NCBI GenBank assembly: GCA_965153355.1
Contig: OZ231126.1
Coordinates: forward strand, 24,614,001 to 24,678,000
DNA: 64,000 bases
Reading direction: 5' to 3'
Source: Flaccisagitta enflata
Taxonomy: Eukaryota > Chaetognatha > Sagittoidea > Aphragmophora
Shown here: piece by piece, positions 41,851 to 56,495 of the stretch
How positions within the stretch are numbered: the first letter of the stretch is position 1
Layout of the letters: every line of letters starts with the position of its first letter
Made by a program: the position numbers and the translations under genes
Notes under the pieces: generated by a model
Told to the model about the DNA's origin: nothing
Database searches by the model: none
Seen by the model: the letters and a program-made list of their open reading frames with translations, nothing else

Positions 41851-42165
41851 TCCTTTGCGCCTTCTCAGGTGTGGTCATTAGATGATCGGGGAAGAAAAAA
41901 AGTGTTGATGAATCTTGGTCAGCAGTGGCCGACGCGGCCACCGCGGCCACTACGGCCATCGCGGCCTTCGCTAAGTGTTTCGACATCATTGCTATCATCG
42001 ACTTTTGACACCTATGATCATTAACTAGTTGATGTACATTTTGGATCATTTTCGGAAATTATCACTTTGATGAAAGCGTAGGTAAAAAAAAAACGCCATC
42101 CTTGTATTGCACATGGCCAGCAGCACCCCTGCCACCCCTGGAGGCCGTTACCCACAAAAAAGTAT

Positions 42166-42169
<4 letters not shown>

Positions 42170-42222
<53 letters not shown>
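42170..42222. repeat. (GA)n microsatellite
   Basis: About 26 units. Confidence 0.95.
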
Positions 42223-42223
<1 letters not shown>

Positions 42224-42339
42224 ATTACTCGGGGGCTGCAATATTTTTCGCATATGGGGGGTGGGGGTGGAAATGTGCGCTTTTACATTGTTTGACTCGA
42301 CCATCAGTCCGATCATATGAATGTTTCGCCTGAAAACTA

Positions 42340-42445
42340 CAGTGGAGCACCGCTAGAGCGCACCCGCTAATAAGGCGTGCCTACTTTTAAAGTATAGAAC
42401 TTGCAGTCCTACGAGAGATTTTGTAGTTATTTCTATATCAGCAAA
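42340..42445 (+). repeat. Small MITE-like repeat, CAGTGGAGCACC family
   Basis: Begins TA-CAGTGGAGCACCGCTAGA with GCGCACCCGCTAATAAGGCG following, and includes CTACGAGAGATTTTGTAGTT, the reverse of the body box in 34766-34897. Confidence 0.55.
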
Positions 42446-42511
42446 AAGGCATAATTTTTGCCTTGTTCTTTGGCATGCGCTCTAGCGAAGTTCATCTGTA
42501 GTAAAGTAAGA

Positions 42512-42640
42512 TTTTTTAGTCGCGGACACGCGACTCTACACCTTGCCGTGTCGGTCGGTAGGTCGGTATGTCGGTCCGTCCGTCCGTCGGTCCGTCACAT
42601 TTCTGAATTCCGAGCGGTTTTCGCATTACTATCTAGGAAA
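42512..42640 (-). repeat. Dispersed hairpin-ended repeat, subfamily A/C-prime, 3' half
   Basis: Starts TTTTTTAGTCGCGGACACGC and GACTCTACACC, followed by a (GGTC/CCGT) tract and CTGAATTCCGAGCGGTTTTC. The GGCCG head is missing. The terminal hairpin AGTCGCG/CGCGACT is perfect. Confidence 0.7.
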
Positions 42641-43236
42641 AAAGTTTGGGGACACTTAGGGTTGGCAGTGTGTTTCTCTCCTCATGTGCTCAAAACTTGT
42701 CTATCTGATCGTTTTTAGTTATTTCTATATTCATACTAACTAGAACAAAAGAAAAAAATAATCTTAAATCCAATGAAGAGACCGCGAGTTTGTTTTGTTA
42801 ATCACAACTAGGAGGTGGTTGTGCCGTTGTGGTAATAGTAGTAGATATTGGTCATTTTGGCTTCAAATTTGAGCTACTTCCCTTCCAAAATCTGACTGAA
42901 AATCCATGAGATAATAAAACTAGAGCTCAAGAGCTCATGAATGGTGCAATCCGCATGTTTCTATCATAATCTACTAAAATTTGAGAGTATTTCAAAGATG
43001 GAAGGGTAGAAGAAAAGATAAATTCTATTTTTTTTTTTTTTGCTATTTCTGAAAGTACATGATCAACTTGAAACACATGGCATTTCTAAACGGTTTGACG
43101 CACAGAGACGAGATTGCGCTCAGATTGTAGATTTTTCGACGTAGATTAAAATGCTCATGAATTTTATTTACTTATCTTAATGGGAAGTTGAGCAATCTCT
43201 CATTAAAGGTGTCGCCAAACATATTTCCTAGGTAGT

Positions 43237-43289
43237 ACTGCTCCTGCCCAACCGTCCGCGACTGGATTGCCGTGTATCCGGCCTTGTTT
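43237..43289 (-). repeat. Dispersed hairpin-ended repeat, 5' end only
   Basis: CTGCTCCTGCCCAACCGTCC, GCGACTGG, CCGTGTATCCGGCCTTGTTT. Only the head of the element (in reverse) is present. Confidence 0.65.
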
Positions 43290-43398
43290 AAGTAGATAGA
43301 GATGTTCTTCTAACTTAGTAGGATGCAAGCGGTAAGATGTGAGCATCACATTCAAGGAAAATGAGCGTGATGGTCGACAGAATTCAGAAAGTTGACTT

Positions 43399-43612
43399 AC
43401 AGTGTTAGTCGGTGAGGATACCTGCTGACTAAAGTCCATAATCTACGCGAGGACAGACAGATATACAGGAAAGGGGACAGACAGTATTAGTCGGCGTGGA
43501 TACCTGCTGACTCAAGTCCATAATCTAAGTAGGGGCTGACAGAGGTACAGCAAAGGGGACAGACAGATGTACAGCAAAGGGGACGGACAGATGTACAGCG
43601 AAGGGAGCAGAC
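43399..43612 (+). repeat. 82 bp duplication followed by 24 bp minisatellite
   Basis: TTAGTCGGNGNGGATACCTG, CTGACTNAAGTCCATAATCT recurs with period 82. From 43545 GTACAGCAAAGGGGACNGAC recurs at 24 bp (43545, 43569, 43593). Confidence 0.7.
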
Positions 43613-43922
43613 TACGATAATCATCTTGAGGATAGAGGTAACGTTGATGATCGAAAAGTTAAGTAGGGATCAACGAAGCGACTAAACCGTATGCAACCGC
43701 CTACTCAGACACTTAGCAAAGCAGTCTCAATGAACGTAAAATCGCACTAATGGATATTTCTCTATTTCTCTCTGTTTCTTTGTGTCTGTCTGTGTAGCTA
43801 ACTGTCCCTAGGTCTGTGTGCTACTGTACTAGTCCTAATGAGGCTGTGTCCGTTTTCATTGCTCTCTGACTCCCTTTTTGTCTGTCTATTTTTTTTTTTC
43901 GTGTGTTTTTTTTTTTTTTTAT

Positions 43923-45144
<1,222 letters not shown>

Positions 45145-45652
45145 TGTGGGCCAAATACAATCCTTGGATGACACATTTTCTCTGCCACGTCCATCCATTC
45201 ATTAGTAGCGGGTTACAACAAGAGGAATGCGAACAATATGTGATCTTAGGAAGGCTTCATATCTTTCTATGGCATCCATCATCGCTTATATGATAATGGG
45301 TAGGACATCAGCACTGCAAACTATCTACATTGTACAATGCTAGGATGACTGATATTCTCTAGAGTGTCTCTCACCCACCATTTGAAGCAGGATACAAGAC
45401 GGGCATTGTTTGCCAAATGTGATCCTAGAATGATGCGTTCTCTCTCTGCGGCGTCCAACGCCACACATTTGAAGCAGAAAAGGAGACGGGCTCTGCTGAC
45501 CATGTGTGATCCTAGAATGACGTGTTCTCTCTCTGCAGCGTCCGTTACCACACATTTGAAGTAGAAAAGGAGAAGGGCTCTGCTGACCATGTGTGATCCT
45601 AGAATGACGTTTTCTGTCTCTGCGGCGACCGTCGCCACACATTTGAAGCTGG
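45145..45652. repeat. 87 bp minisatellite, about six units
   Basis: GATCCTAGAATGA starts at 45421, 45508 and 45595, exactly 87 apart. Older, degenerate units extend left to about 45145 (GATCTTAGGAAGG, AATGCTAGGATGAC). 87 is a multiple of three, so minus-strand frames stay open over 105 and 120 codons as 29-residue repeats. I regard it as a repeat, not a gene. Confidence 0.7.
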
Positions 45653-45737
45653 GAATTCTGTTTGACGATTTGCTCTCCTCTGTCCATCAACTTTGCATAC
45701 ATATGAACGAATCATTTTCTTTGAATGTCTGAGTCCA

Positions 45738-47540
<1,803 letters not shown>

Positions 47541-47541
47541 G

Positions 47542-47676
47542 AGAGAGAGAGAGAGAAAGAGAGAGAGTACAGAAACCTTTCAAGGCAAAACAGGCAAAGA
47601 GAGGATCGTGACAGTTTTATTGCATAGGGGAGGATCGAAGGAAGGGTCTGGCCACTGTAACTGTGAGGGGGAAATT

Positions 47677-47714
<38 letters not shown>
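47542..47714. repeat. Two short (GA)n tracts
   Basis: 47542-47567 and 47678-47714. Confidence 0.85.
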
Positions 47715-47716
<2 letters not shown>

Positions 47717-47898
47717 CAAAATTCATGATTTATGATAAGCCCTGAGTGATATCCGAATGATTGTATCATTGATTGAATAGGGTAGCAAACAGTGGCAGTT
47801 TTTGGATTTTCCGACTTACCGCCAGAAAGGGCAAAAATGTCAATTCAATCTTACCGAGAGATACTTGTTTTGTACGCGAAATACCATCTTCAGAATAA

Positions 47899-48066
47899 TA
47901 AACAAGGCCGGATACACGGCCAATACCAGTCGCCGACGGGTGGGCAGGGGCGGAAATGCGCGTTTTCCCACTTTTCGACTCGTGCTCACCGACTGACCAA
48001 TGGAGCAACGGACCAACGGACCAACGGACGGACAAAGCTTCTTATAGAGTCGCTTGTCCGCGACTA
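47899..48066 (+). repeat. Dispersed hairpin-ended repeat, subfamily A (complete)
   Basis: AACAAGGCCGGATACACGGC, AGTCGCCGACGGGTGGGCAG, a CACTTTTCGACTC box, a CCAACGGACCAACGGAC tract, CTTATAGAGTCGCTTG and TCCGCGACTAAAAA. A C-prime copy follows immediately in the same orientation. Confidence 0.85.
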
Positions 48067-48268
48067 AAAACAAGACCGGTTACACTGCTACCCTAGTCGC
48101 GTGCGGATGGGCAGGGGGAGTGATGGAGAAGGTCACTGGGGCATTTGGGCAGGAGCATTGAGTTCAAATCGCTCGAAAACGCCGAAAAAGTAAAATGGGG
48201 ACCAACCGACGGACGGACGGACGGACAAAACGGGGTGTAGAGTCGCGTAACACGCGACTAAAAAAATC
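48067..48268 (+). repeat. Dispersed hairpin-ended repeat, subfamily C-prime (complete)
   Basis: AACAAGACCGGTTACACTGC, AGTCGCGTGCGGATGGGCAG, GGCATTTGGGCAGGAGCATT, AAAAAGTAAAATGGGGACC, GACGGACGGACGGAC tract, GGGGTGTAGAGTCGCGTAAC and ACGCGACTAAAAAAA. Head GTCGCGTG and tail CACGCGAC are exact complements. Confidence 0.85.
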
Positions 48269-48589
48269 TTTCTACTTGAAAATGCGTCAGCTTTGTAAGA
48301 GTGCTGCTTCAAGACAAAATAAACCACTAATTGACCGACGAGGGGGGGGGGGAGTTAGAAAGCTTAGCTTAGAAACCTTTTTCTGCGAATAAACTCATCG
48401 TACTGGTCAAAGTTTCTGTTTTCGCTTTCATTTTCAATTCAAAAGCAACCATATTCTTATTTGCATGTTGCGGCCTCTTACCAAAAGGAATGACACGTAT
48501 TTACCTTTGCTCTTAGTTGAGTCTGGTTAAAAGATTCGCTCGACGATTTCCTCAACCAACATGTTATTTGACCAAAACGACTTTTTGTC

Positions 48590-48726
48590 TTGATTTGTAG
48601 TGCCATTCTTGGAAGAACCGTTTTGCCTTGCAAGTCCTCGTCTTTTGTAGGCATTGGGGCCCTGGGTTGTGGCCAATCGTCTCCCGACATTTACACTCTC
48701 TGCACTGTGGGTTAAACGACAATACA
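48590..48726 (-). pseudogene. Possible piggyBac-like transposase C-terminal Cys/His fragment
   Basis: One minus-strand frame reads NPQCRECKCRETIGHNPGPQ followed by a second Cys group and RFFQEWHYK. The order Cys-x2-Cys, a later Cys pair, then a Phe-x2-Trp-His is reminiscent of the zinc-binding tail of piggyBac transposases (Cys-x2-Cys ... Cys-Phe-x2-Tyr-His). It is short and lacks some expected cysteines. It could be a different C-rich domain or chance. Confidence 0.25.
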
Positions 48727-48862
48727 TTCACTGGCAGACTAAGCGTGTCGCAACAAGCGACAAGAAAATATTTTCAATGGCAGTCCGTCACCATCAGCTT
48801 TTTCGAAGTTATCGGGCATCTTTAGCATAACTGGTCCAACCCAAACGCTCAAGTTAGACTTT

Positions 48863-48915
48863 TTATCGCCACCCCTGCCCACCCCCACGTGACTTCGGTA
48901 GCCTTGTTTTCGTTT
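48863..48915 (-). repeat. Dispersed hairpin-ended repeat, 5' fragment
   Basis: CCACCCCTGCCCACCCCCAC, GTGACTTCGG and AGCCTTGTTTTC: the reversed head of an A/C-prime element, degraded. Confidence 0.5.
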
Positions 48916-49320
48916 CTAAAAAGAAATTGCCTTTAAAATTGAAGATTGATCATCGAAAAAAAAACCACACGTAAAACAGTAAAGTTATGGAGGTTTTACA
49001 TAAAATGCTAATAAACTGAAAGAATTGCATTTCAGTTACATTTACAATTTGCTTAACAATTGTATTGGCCAAACATTATTACCATAAATACCATAATTAT
49101 GAACATTATTAATCGAAAGTTTTTTTCCTATTTTCTTTTACGAGTTTTACGATTAACGAGTTTTAAAAAGCCGTCATTTACGTCAGTTTTGCGGGTCGTT
49201 TTTTTTACGAGCGAATAAAACCAGCGAAGGACCGCCTCTTCCCTACCGCAAAACGACGATTTCTGTCTGAAGATCGCTCAATTACGCAGTTATTGTCAAT
49301 AATTCACTTCCCAATGCGAG

Positions 49321-49322
<2 letters not shown>
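48916..49322. other. AT-rich unassigned sequence
   Basis: No frame, repeat or motif recognised. Confidence 0.25.
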
Positions 49323-49357
<35 letters not shown>

Positions 49358-49406
49358 AACAGACGGACAGAAAGACGGGCAGAAAGACGGGCAGAAAGAC
49401 AGACAT

Positions 49407-49455
<49 letters not shown>

Positions 49456-49488
49456 GATACAGACAGACAGACAGACAGACAGACAGAC
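49323..49488. repeat. (GA)n then (ACAG)n
   Basis: GA to 49354, GACGGGCAGAAA units, then ACAG. Confidence 0.9.
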
Positions 49489-50090
49489 GGGAAACTGGAC
49501 AGACCTATTGGCAGCTGAAAGACGGATGGACGGATGGAGAACTATACCACCCGGTAGATCACGTCGCGAAGACAGACAGATTGGGGACGGCCGTAGAGAA
49601 ACCAATTTCACGGTCGCGTCCGAGACCATAATTGTTGTCATCAATTGTAAGTAGTAAGGGGACACCTGATTTAAATATCATGATTATCATGAATTTTTTG
49701 GTCAATTTGCACTTATACACACTTAATTAGATGATTTAGGTCAATCGCTACCTTCAGATTGTACTTTTTAACACAATAGGCCTGCAAAAATGATGCTTGA
49801 TTTGCCTCAGAATAATCGTTGTTGACATGTCTTCACGTTTTAGGCCATATCTCATACATTTTTTTAGATAAATATAAAAAATTGGTGACCAAAATAAAGA
49901 GTTTTTTTGACGAATCGACTGGTTCTTTTCGCGCGAATATTGGTCCAACTGTTCCAAAGTTATTTCTTTCTAAAGTCAAAAAAAGAAATCTTAAACATTC
50001 AAAATGGGCAAATATTGCAATTTTCAGTACACAATGGATGATTAGTCGCGACTTTTTTCAGCCAACTGCTTGAAGACGACCACCGCTACA

Positions 50091-50615
50091 CAGTCAGCGG
50101 ACAAAACACAATAGGTATATATATCACTCTGTAGGTTTTGATCCAACCCACTGATGTTGAACAGAATGCTGTAAATAATAACTGGTCGTTGAAGTTACAG
50201 CCGGCTGTTCAGTTACAAAATTAGCAAAAATCCAACTTTCACCAAAAAGAATGAGACCTGCAGATTTATAATTCTGATGAAATTCTGAGAAGTTTGACAT
50301 GTCACACATAACACTTTTCGTAAGAAATATTTTTTTAACATTGCATTGTAATCAAATTAAACATTTATATAAAAAAAAATTTCATATAAAAATGTATGTT
50401 ATGACATATCAAACTTCTCAAAATGTCATCAGGATTATGAATCTGCAGGTCTCATTCTATTTGGTGAAAGTTGGATTTTTGCCAACTTTGTAATTTAACA
50501 GCCGGCTGTAATTTCAACAACCAGTTATTGCTTACAGCATTCTGTTTAACATCAGTCGGCTGGATCAAAACCAACAGAGTGATATATATACCTATTGTGT
50601 TTTGTCCGCTGACTG
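50091..50615. mobile_element. 525 bp palindromic TIR element
   Basis: CAGTCAGCGGACAAAACACA at the left end, the exact inverse TGTGTTTTGTCCGCTGACTG at the right, followed by TA; on the left, TACA precedes. Arms of about 200 bp remain mostly complementary (TATATATCACTCTGT, GCATTCTGTTNAACATCAGT, ACAGCCGGCTGT, AGACCTGCAGATT). The centre is near 50353. No coding capacity. Confidence 0.75.
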
Positions 50616-50797
50616 TACAGAAAGTATGGTGCCGAGAGCAGTTTCTCTAAAAAAAAAAACAGGTCAAAACTTGGTCAAAATGGCAAAATCCGAATCAATA
50701 TGTTTGAAACTGCATTTAGCATTCTTGAATTCACAAACCGCTCTTCAGTTCATCCATTAGATGGTCAGTCTGTCAGAGTTACTTTCCTAGGGTTTCT

Positions 50798-51206
50798 GCT
50801 CCTGCCCACCCATTTGCAACTAATAGGGTTGTCCTTATTTTCTGATCCCGTAAGATGTAGGAAAAACAAGGCCGGATACACAGCCCAAAAGCAGTCGTTT
50901 GCGGGTGGGCAGACGGACCGACGGGCCAACAAAGCGGGGTGAGTTGCGTAACACGCGACTCAATATGTGACGGACCCATGGACGGATGAACCAACGGTCT
51001 GATGGATTGAAGGATTGACAGACCGATGGACGGGTTGGAAAACCAAATACGCAGAATCAGATTTGATCGACGTTAGGTGTGGTTTCATTTGCGATGCTTT
51101 GATCTTCAGAGTATTGCACAACCACCAAAAAAGCAAACGGGGATGGATGGACAGACAGACTGACCGACATAGCGGATTATAGAGTCGCATGCACGCGACT
51201 AAAAAG
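50798..51206. repeat. Cluster of truncated dispersed hairpin-ended repeats
   Basis: A reversed head (50798-50838), a short plus copy with an internal deletion (50862-50962: AACAAGGCCGGATACACAGC, TGCGGGTGGGCAGACGGAC, GCGTAACACGCGACT), and the 3' end of another (51141-51206, ending GAGTCGCATGCACGCGACTA). Likely nested insertions or rearrangement. Confidence 0.6.
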
Positions 51207-51483
51207 GGTGGGAGGGAGGAAGATAGGAAAGATAGGAGTATGTTTGTCGCGAAGCATGCAACTATGGAATAAAATGCGTTTTTTTCCAGACAAATTTTAT
51301 TGCTAGTCACTATTATTTGCCAATATTCTTTTTATTTTTTTTTTTGACGTAAGCCTGGTGATCTGAACAATAAAGACAACAAGAACGAGAACGCAAATCA
51401 TTGGTTGAATTTTCTTACACTTCATAATCAAAACTCTGCTGTGATTGTCCTCAACGAAACGTTTTAACTGTTCTTTTTCCCGA

Positions 51484-51930
<447 letters not shown>

Positions 51931-52043
51931 CGTGAGCAAAGTCGTCGCAACCAAGTCAGCATTTCTAGTCATTGTCAATAATATAACAAAGCAAATAGGA
52001 TGGACCAGTTTTGGCCAATTTCGGCACTCAGACATGCGTGCCA

Positions 52044-52161
<118 letters not shown>

Positions 52162-52204
52162 TGTTTATCCGTTTTTTTAAGCACGAATTTTGATCAACTC
52201 ATTC

Positions 52205-52690
52205 TCTCCCTTTCGCGTGTGCTCTCGCGTTTGCTCTCGCGTTTGCTCTCGCGTTTGCTCTCGCGTTTGCTCTCGCGTTCGCTCTCGCGTTCGCTCTCGC
52301 GTTCGCTCTCGCGTTCGCTCTCACGTCCGGTCTCGCGTTCGCGCACGCATTCGCTCTCGCATTTGCTCTTGCGTTCACTCTCGCGTTCACTCTCGCGTTC
52401 GCTCACGGGTTTGCTCTCGCATTTGCTTTTGTATTTGCTCTTGTGTTTGCTCCCATGTTTGCTCTCGCGTTTGCTCCCGCGTTTGCTTTTGCGTTTGCTC
52501 TAACAGTTGCTCTCACATTCACGTTTGCTCTTGCAATTGCTTTTGCGTTCACCCTCGCGTTGGCTACCGCATTTGCTTTTTCATACGCTCTTTTGTTCGC
52601 TCTTGTGTTCACTTTGCTCTCTCTTGCTCTCGCTTTTGCCCTGGCATTTGCTTTTGCTCTCATTTTCTCTTTCTCTCTTGCTCACGCTCT
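52205..52690 (+). repeat. 12 bp minisatellite GCTCTCGCGTTT, grading into (CT)n
   Basis: About 40 units, near-perfect at the left, variable to the right (GCTCTTGCGTTC, GCTCCCGCGTTT), then a (CT)n run to 52740. Long frames with Arg-Val-Arg-Ser or Ala-Asn-Ala-Arg periodicity are repeat translations. Confidence 0.8.
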
Positions 52691-52709
52691 CGCTCTCACT
52701 CCCACTCTT

Positions 52710-52745
<36 letters not shown>

Positions 52746-52752
52746 GCTGCTA

Positions 52753-52919
52753 TGTCACTCTACCCGCTTTGTTGGTCTATTGGTCTGTCAGTCCGCCAAT
52801 CTCACTTTTTTGGTGTTTATCAATTTATCGACCTTAATGCCCCAGCCCACAAACTCTTCTGAGCGAGTTTATTGCCCCTACCCACCCGCACGCAACTGAG
52901 GTTGCCGTTTATAGACCTT
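52753..52919 (-). repeat. Dispersed hairpin-ended repeat, subfamily C-prime, degraded
   Basis: TGTCACTCTACCCGCTTTGT, a GTCTATTGGTCTGTCAGTCC tract, ATGCCCCAGCCCAC, GCCCCTACCCACCCGCACGC and GTTTATAGACCTTTG. Order matches a reversed C-prime copy. It directly follows the 12 bp minisatellite. Confidence 0.6.
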
Positions 52920-52979
52920 TGATATTTTCTGAACCAGACTTCAGAATTTTAAGAAACTTTGCCAGTGTTGTTGAAGCTA

Positions 52980-53597
52980 CAGTACCTTCCGAGCAAACCA
53001 GGCTAAAACTGGAGGATTAATTTTTGTTACTTTAATTTTATTTCCCAAACTTAATTTTTTATATCTAACTTAATTAAAAGATACTTAATTCCTTGAATAT
53101 ATTTGGCTGTCAAAAACAATAACTCGTGAAATTAAAGTGCATGAAGACATCACTATAGAGTGTTCTAACCCAGAGAATTGGATTCAGCAGAAAATTTTAC
53201 CTATCCTAGACTACAAGAACAGCTCAGTCAGATAATTATTTCAGTTTTTATAGCCATTTAAAGTTTTTGAGGACAATTGTCTCAAAATAATTTTGGACAA
53301 TTGTCCTTAAAAACTTTAAATGGCCATAAAATCTGAAAAAATTGTCTGACTGAGCTGTTCTTGTAGTCTAGGATAGGTAAAATTTTCTGCTGAATCCAAT
53401 GGTGTAGGTTAGAACACTCTATATTGATGTCTTCATGCATTTTGATTTCACAAGTTATTTTTTTTTGACAGCCAAATATATTTAAGGAATCAAGTATCTT
53501 TTAGGTAAGTTAGATATAAAAAAGAAGTATGGAAAATGATATTAAAATAACAAAAATTAATCCTCCAGTTTTAGCCGGGTTTGCTCGGAAGGTACTG
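52980..53597. mobile_element. 618 bp palindromic TIR element with TA target duplication
   Basis: TA-CAGTACCTTCCGAGCAAAC at left (TA 52978-52979) and GTTTGCTCGGAAGGTACTG-TA at right (TA 53598-53599). The arms, about 300 bp each, pair nearly throughout and meet at GGACAATTGTC near 53275-53312. TA and CAGT termini fit a Tc1/mariner-type non-autonomous element. Its left flank (TGAAACTTTGCTGGTGTTGTT-like, 52951-52970) resembles 24069-24096, so it landed in another repeat. Confidence 0.75.
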
Positions 53598-53599
53598 TA

Positions 53600-54955
53600 C
53601 TTGTATCGATTTTGTCAAGGGTAACATTTTAGGTGTTCAAGTGTGTATATTTAGTTTTGTTCGTCCGTCAGTCGATTATTTGCTCTTCCCATCATGTTGA
53701 GTGTGTATTTTATTCATCATTTCCTCAAGATTTTAATTTAACTCTTTTTTAAGGATCTTTAGTCGTCATATATTTGGTAGAAAACGTTGATAGCGAAGTT
53801 GAATTTGTAGTAAAGTAATTATTGTGACCTTGTGTTTGTCATCATGAAGTTGTTAAAAAAAATTCTAGGGCCAAATCTGGTGTGTGCTCCTCACATCAAA
53901 AAATGTATGTTTCTACAATGGATGACTAATTTTGCTGATTTGAGGTTAAACATGTGCAGAATCGAATTCCACTTGTCAAGCGCTTTCGAACGATATGCTG
54001 CACTATATATTTTGAATGAAAACATAGTTTTCAATTGTCTGTAAATATTTTTTTCTATCTTTCACTCTGAGCTACAGCGCGTAATCAACTTTGCGCACAA
54101 TAAATCCACCACCGCAACACTGCGATTTTTAACGATGCAAAATCTACAAATGCAAGCATGTTACGCATGGATTACATTGACCGATTTTGATGAAATTTGA
54201 GATGCTGGCCCTACCTGACCTCCTCTACAATATATGTTGGAAACTAGCTGAAACCTCGATTATAAATACCCGTTTCGTTCGCTCAAAGTTGTGTTGATAA
54301 TTCGACATTCATATTGTTGTACCATATTGTATTTTCTCCGCATTTTTTCGACTGTAAACCCCCCCCCCTGGGCTCATGGAACATGTTTTTGGGTGTCTTT
54401 TCACTTAAGTTAAATAGTATGACTAAAAATTTTAATATATACATGATACTTGGTCGTGCTCCGCGCGGAGAAAATGAGAAAATCTAACTACAAGATTTTT
54501 GCGCGTTGACAGAGCCCAGGTTCGCTTGCTATTGTAAGGGCGAAGTGGCTCCTTCGCCGTTCAAACACATTTGTAAGAAACAAACAAACTCGTCATGCAG
54601 AGGACTTACAAGATGCTTGTCGGCAAACTATATACGACCAATAAAAGTCGATAGAATCGATAATACTCCTTATATCATTTGTATTCTATTGTGTAGTCTT
54701 TAACTATTATACCGTAAAAACCGGAACCGATATTCTCTATCCCTATAAAGTAAATAAAAACGAAGGGCGAAGTTATGGTTATTTAGCAAAACCATGTGCT
54801 ACAGACTCCAAAATCAATATCGACAACATGCAAATTAGGAAGAAAAATCTTTCATGAAATCTTTTCTTCCTTGCTCTCTATCCGTCTCACTGTTTTTCCA
54901 TCACTGTTTCTCAATCTCTCAGTCTCTCAGTCTCTCTCAGTCTCTCAGTTTCTCT

Positions 54956-54957
<2 letters not shown>
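53600..54957. other. AT-rich unassigned sequence
   Basis: The 70-codon frame 53832-54044 has no motif. ACCGATTTTGATGAAATTTG at 54180 recurs in similar form elsewhere in the window, suggesting dispersed-repeat origin. Confidence 0.3.

Positions 54958-55041
<84 letters not shown>
54958..55041. repeat. (CT)n microsatellite
   Basis: Preceded by imperfect TCTCAGTC units from 54911. Confidence 0.95.
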
Positions 55042-55044
<3 letters not shown>

Positions 55045-55751
55045 TCTCTCTTACACTCTCACAATAAACGGGGATATGATGGAGATCCTTGTATCTCGAG
55101 TAAACGAGGGCCGGACGTGAGATCGGCTCAGATCAAAGTTTACCAGATTTTGGTATTCAGCGGAGAAACTTTGCTGAGGATGGCGCAATTTACAAAAGAA
55201 GGGGGAAAAGAAAATGCAGCCACCGAAGCTCCACCTCAAGGGAGCGAAAAAAAGAAAAGAAAAGCAGAGAAAAGAAAAAAGAAAAGAAGAAGTCGAAATG
55301 GAATCACGGAGAGGGAGAAAAAAGAAAACCCACGAAAACTGAATCCTCATCCTCCACTTCTTCTTCCTCATTTTCCTACTTCTCCATCCGTTTCCTCCTG
55401 CTTGTTTTCTTCCTCGTTTTGAATTTCCTTCCTTCTTAGATCATCATCCTTGAACCTAGCCAGTTTTGGGGGTTGTACGGTTTTTCAGCTCTTAGTTCTG
55501 ATGTTTGTTTATGTCTTCTCAGAGGCATCACAGGAGCAAATATCCCTCTTCTAACTACGGTCGCTCTGAACGGTGCACGCATACATCATTGTGCGCCCAT
55601 ATGCGAAGCACTTTTGAGGATCTTTACAAATGTTGATATCATTTATCCCCTGAAATACCTGTATTTGTTATCTATTTTTTGTGCCACTGACTAACACTTG
55701 CACCAAATGCAGGTACACAAAGACGGACAAACAGACTCCAATGGACAAACA

Positions 55752-55854
<103 letters not shown>

Positions 55855-56447
55855 GCATAGAGATTGAAAGAGAAATGATGAAATCGTTGGATATCCATTT
55901 GTGTCGGGGGTTGAATGACGCGAAAAGTAATTTTTGTCGAGCAGATGTAATTTTGGCAGACGTTTCGAATCAACTTGATTCTCATTTGTATGGAAGAAAA
56001 ACGTTTTCGTAGGAAGTCTCTCTCTCTCTCTTTCTTTCTCTGTCTCTTAATGGTTTTCTGATGCTTTTCTTTTGTCCTGCGCTTTCTCATTCTTCAGATT
56101 CACTCTCTCCTAAGTTATCTCGTGTGCAAATGTGTCTTGGCGCAGTTTCTGTCCTTCCTCAACTTTTCTTGCATTCTATTTTTCTTGAATACCCTTTCTT
56201 CTTTTCCTCCTTGTTTCCCTTATCACTGTCTTTCTTTCTTTCTGTCTCTATCTATCTCGTTCTGTCTCTATTTTTCTCTTTCTTCCTCTATTCGTTTCTT
56301 ACTTTGTCTCTTTCTTCACTTTTCTGGTCGTTAGTTTTCATTCCATCATATCGGTGAGTTCTCTGCACCTATCTGTCCATTCTCTCATGGCTGATAGTCT
56401 GTCTGGTTTTTGTTTTATTGCGTTTATCAGTCTATTCCATCGTTGTC

Positions 56448-56495
56448 CCTGCCCACCCGCACGTAACTAGCTTAAGTGTATATCCGGCCTTGTCT
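56448..56495 (-). repeat. Dispersed hairpin-ended repeat, 5' fragment
   Basis: CCCTGCCCACCCGCACGTAA, then GTATATCCGGCCTTGTC: a reversed head fragment. Confidence 0.6.

Noticed and set aside
52190-52837. 215-codon Arg/Ser/Val-rich frame
   Set aside because: Generated by the 12 bp minisatellite; open in several frames on both strands.
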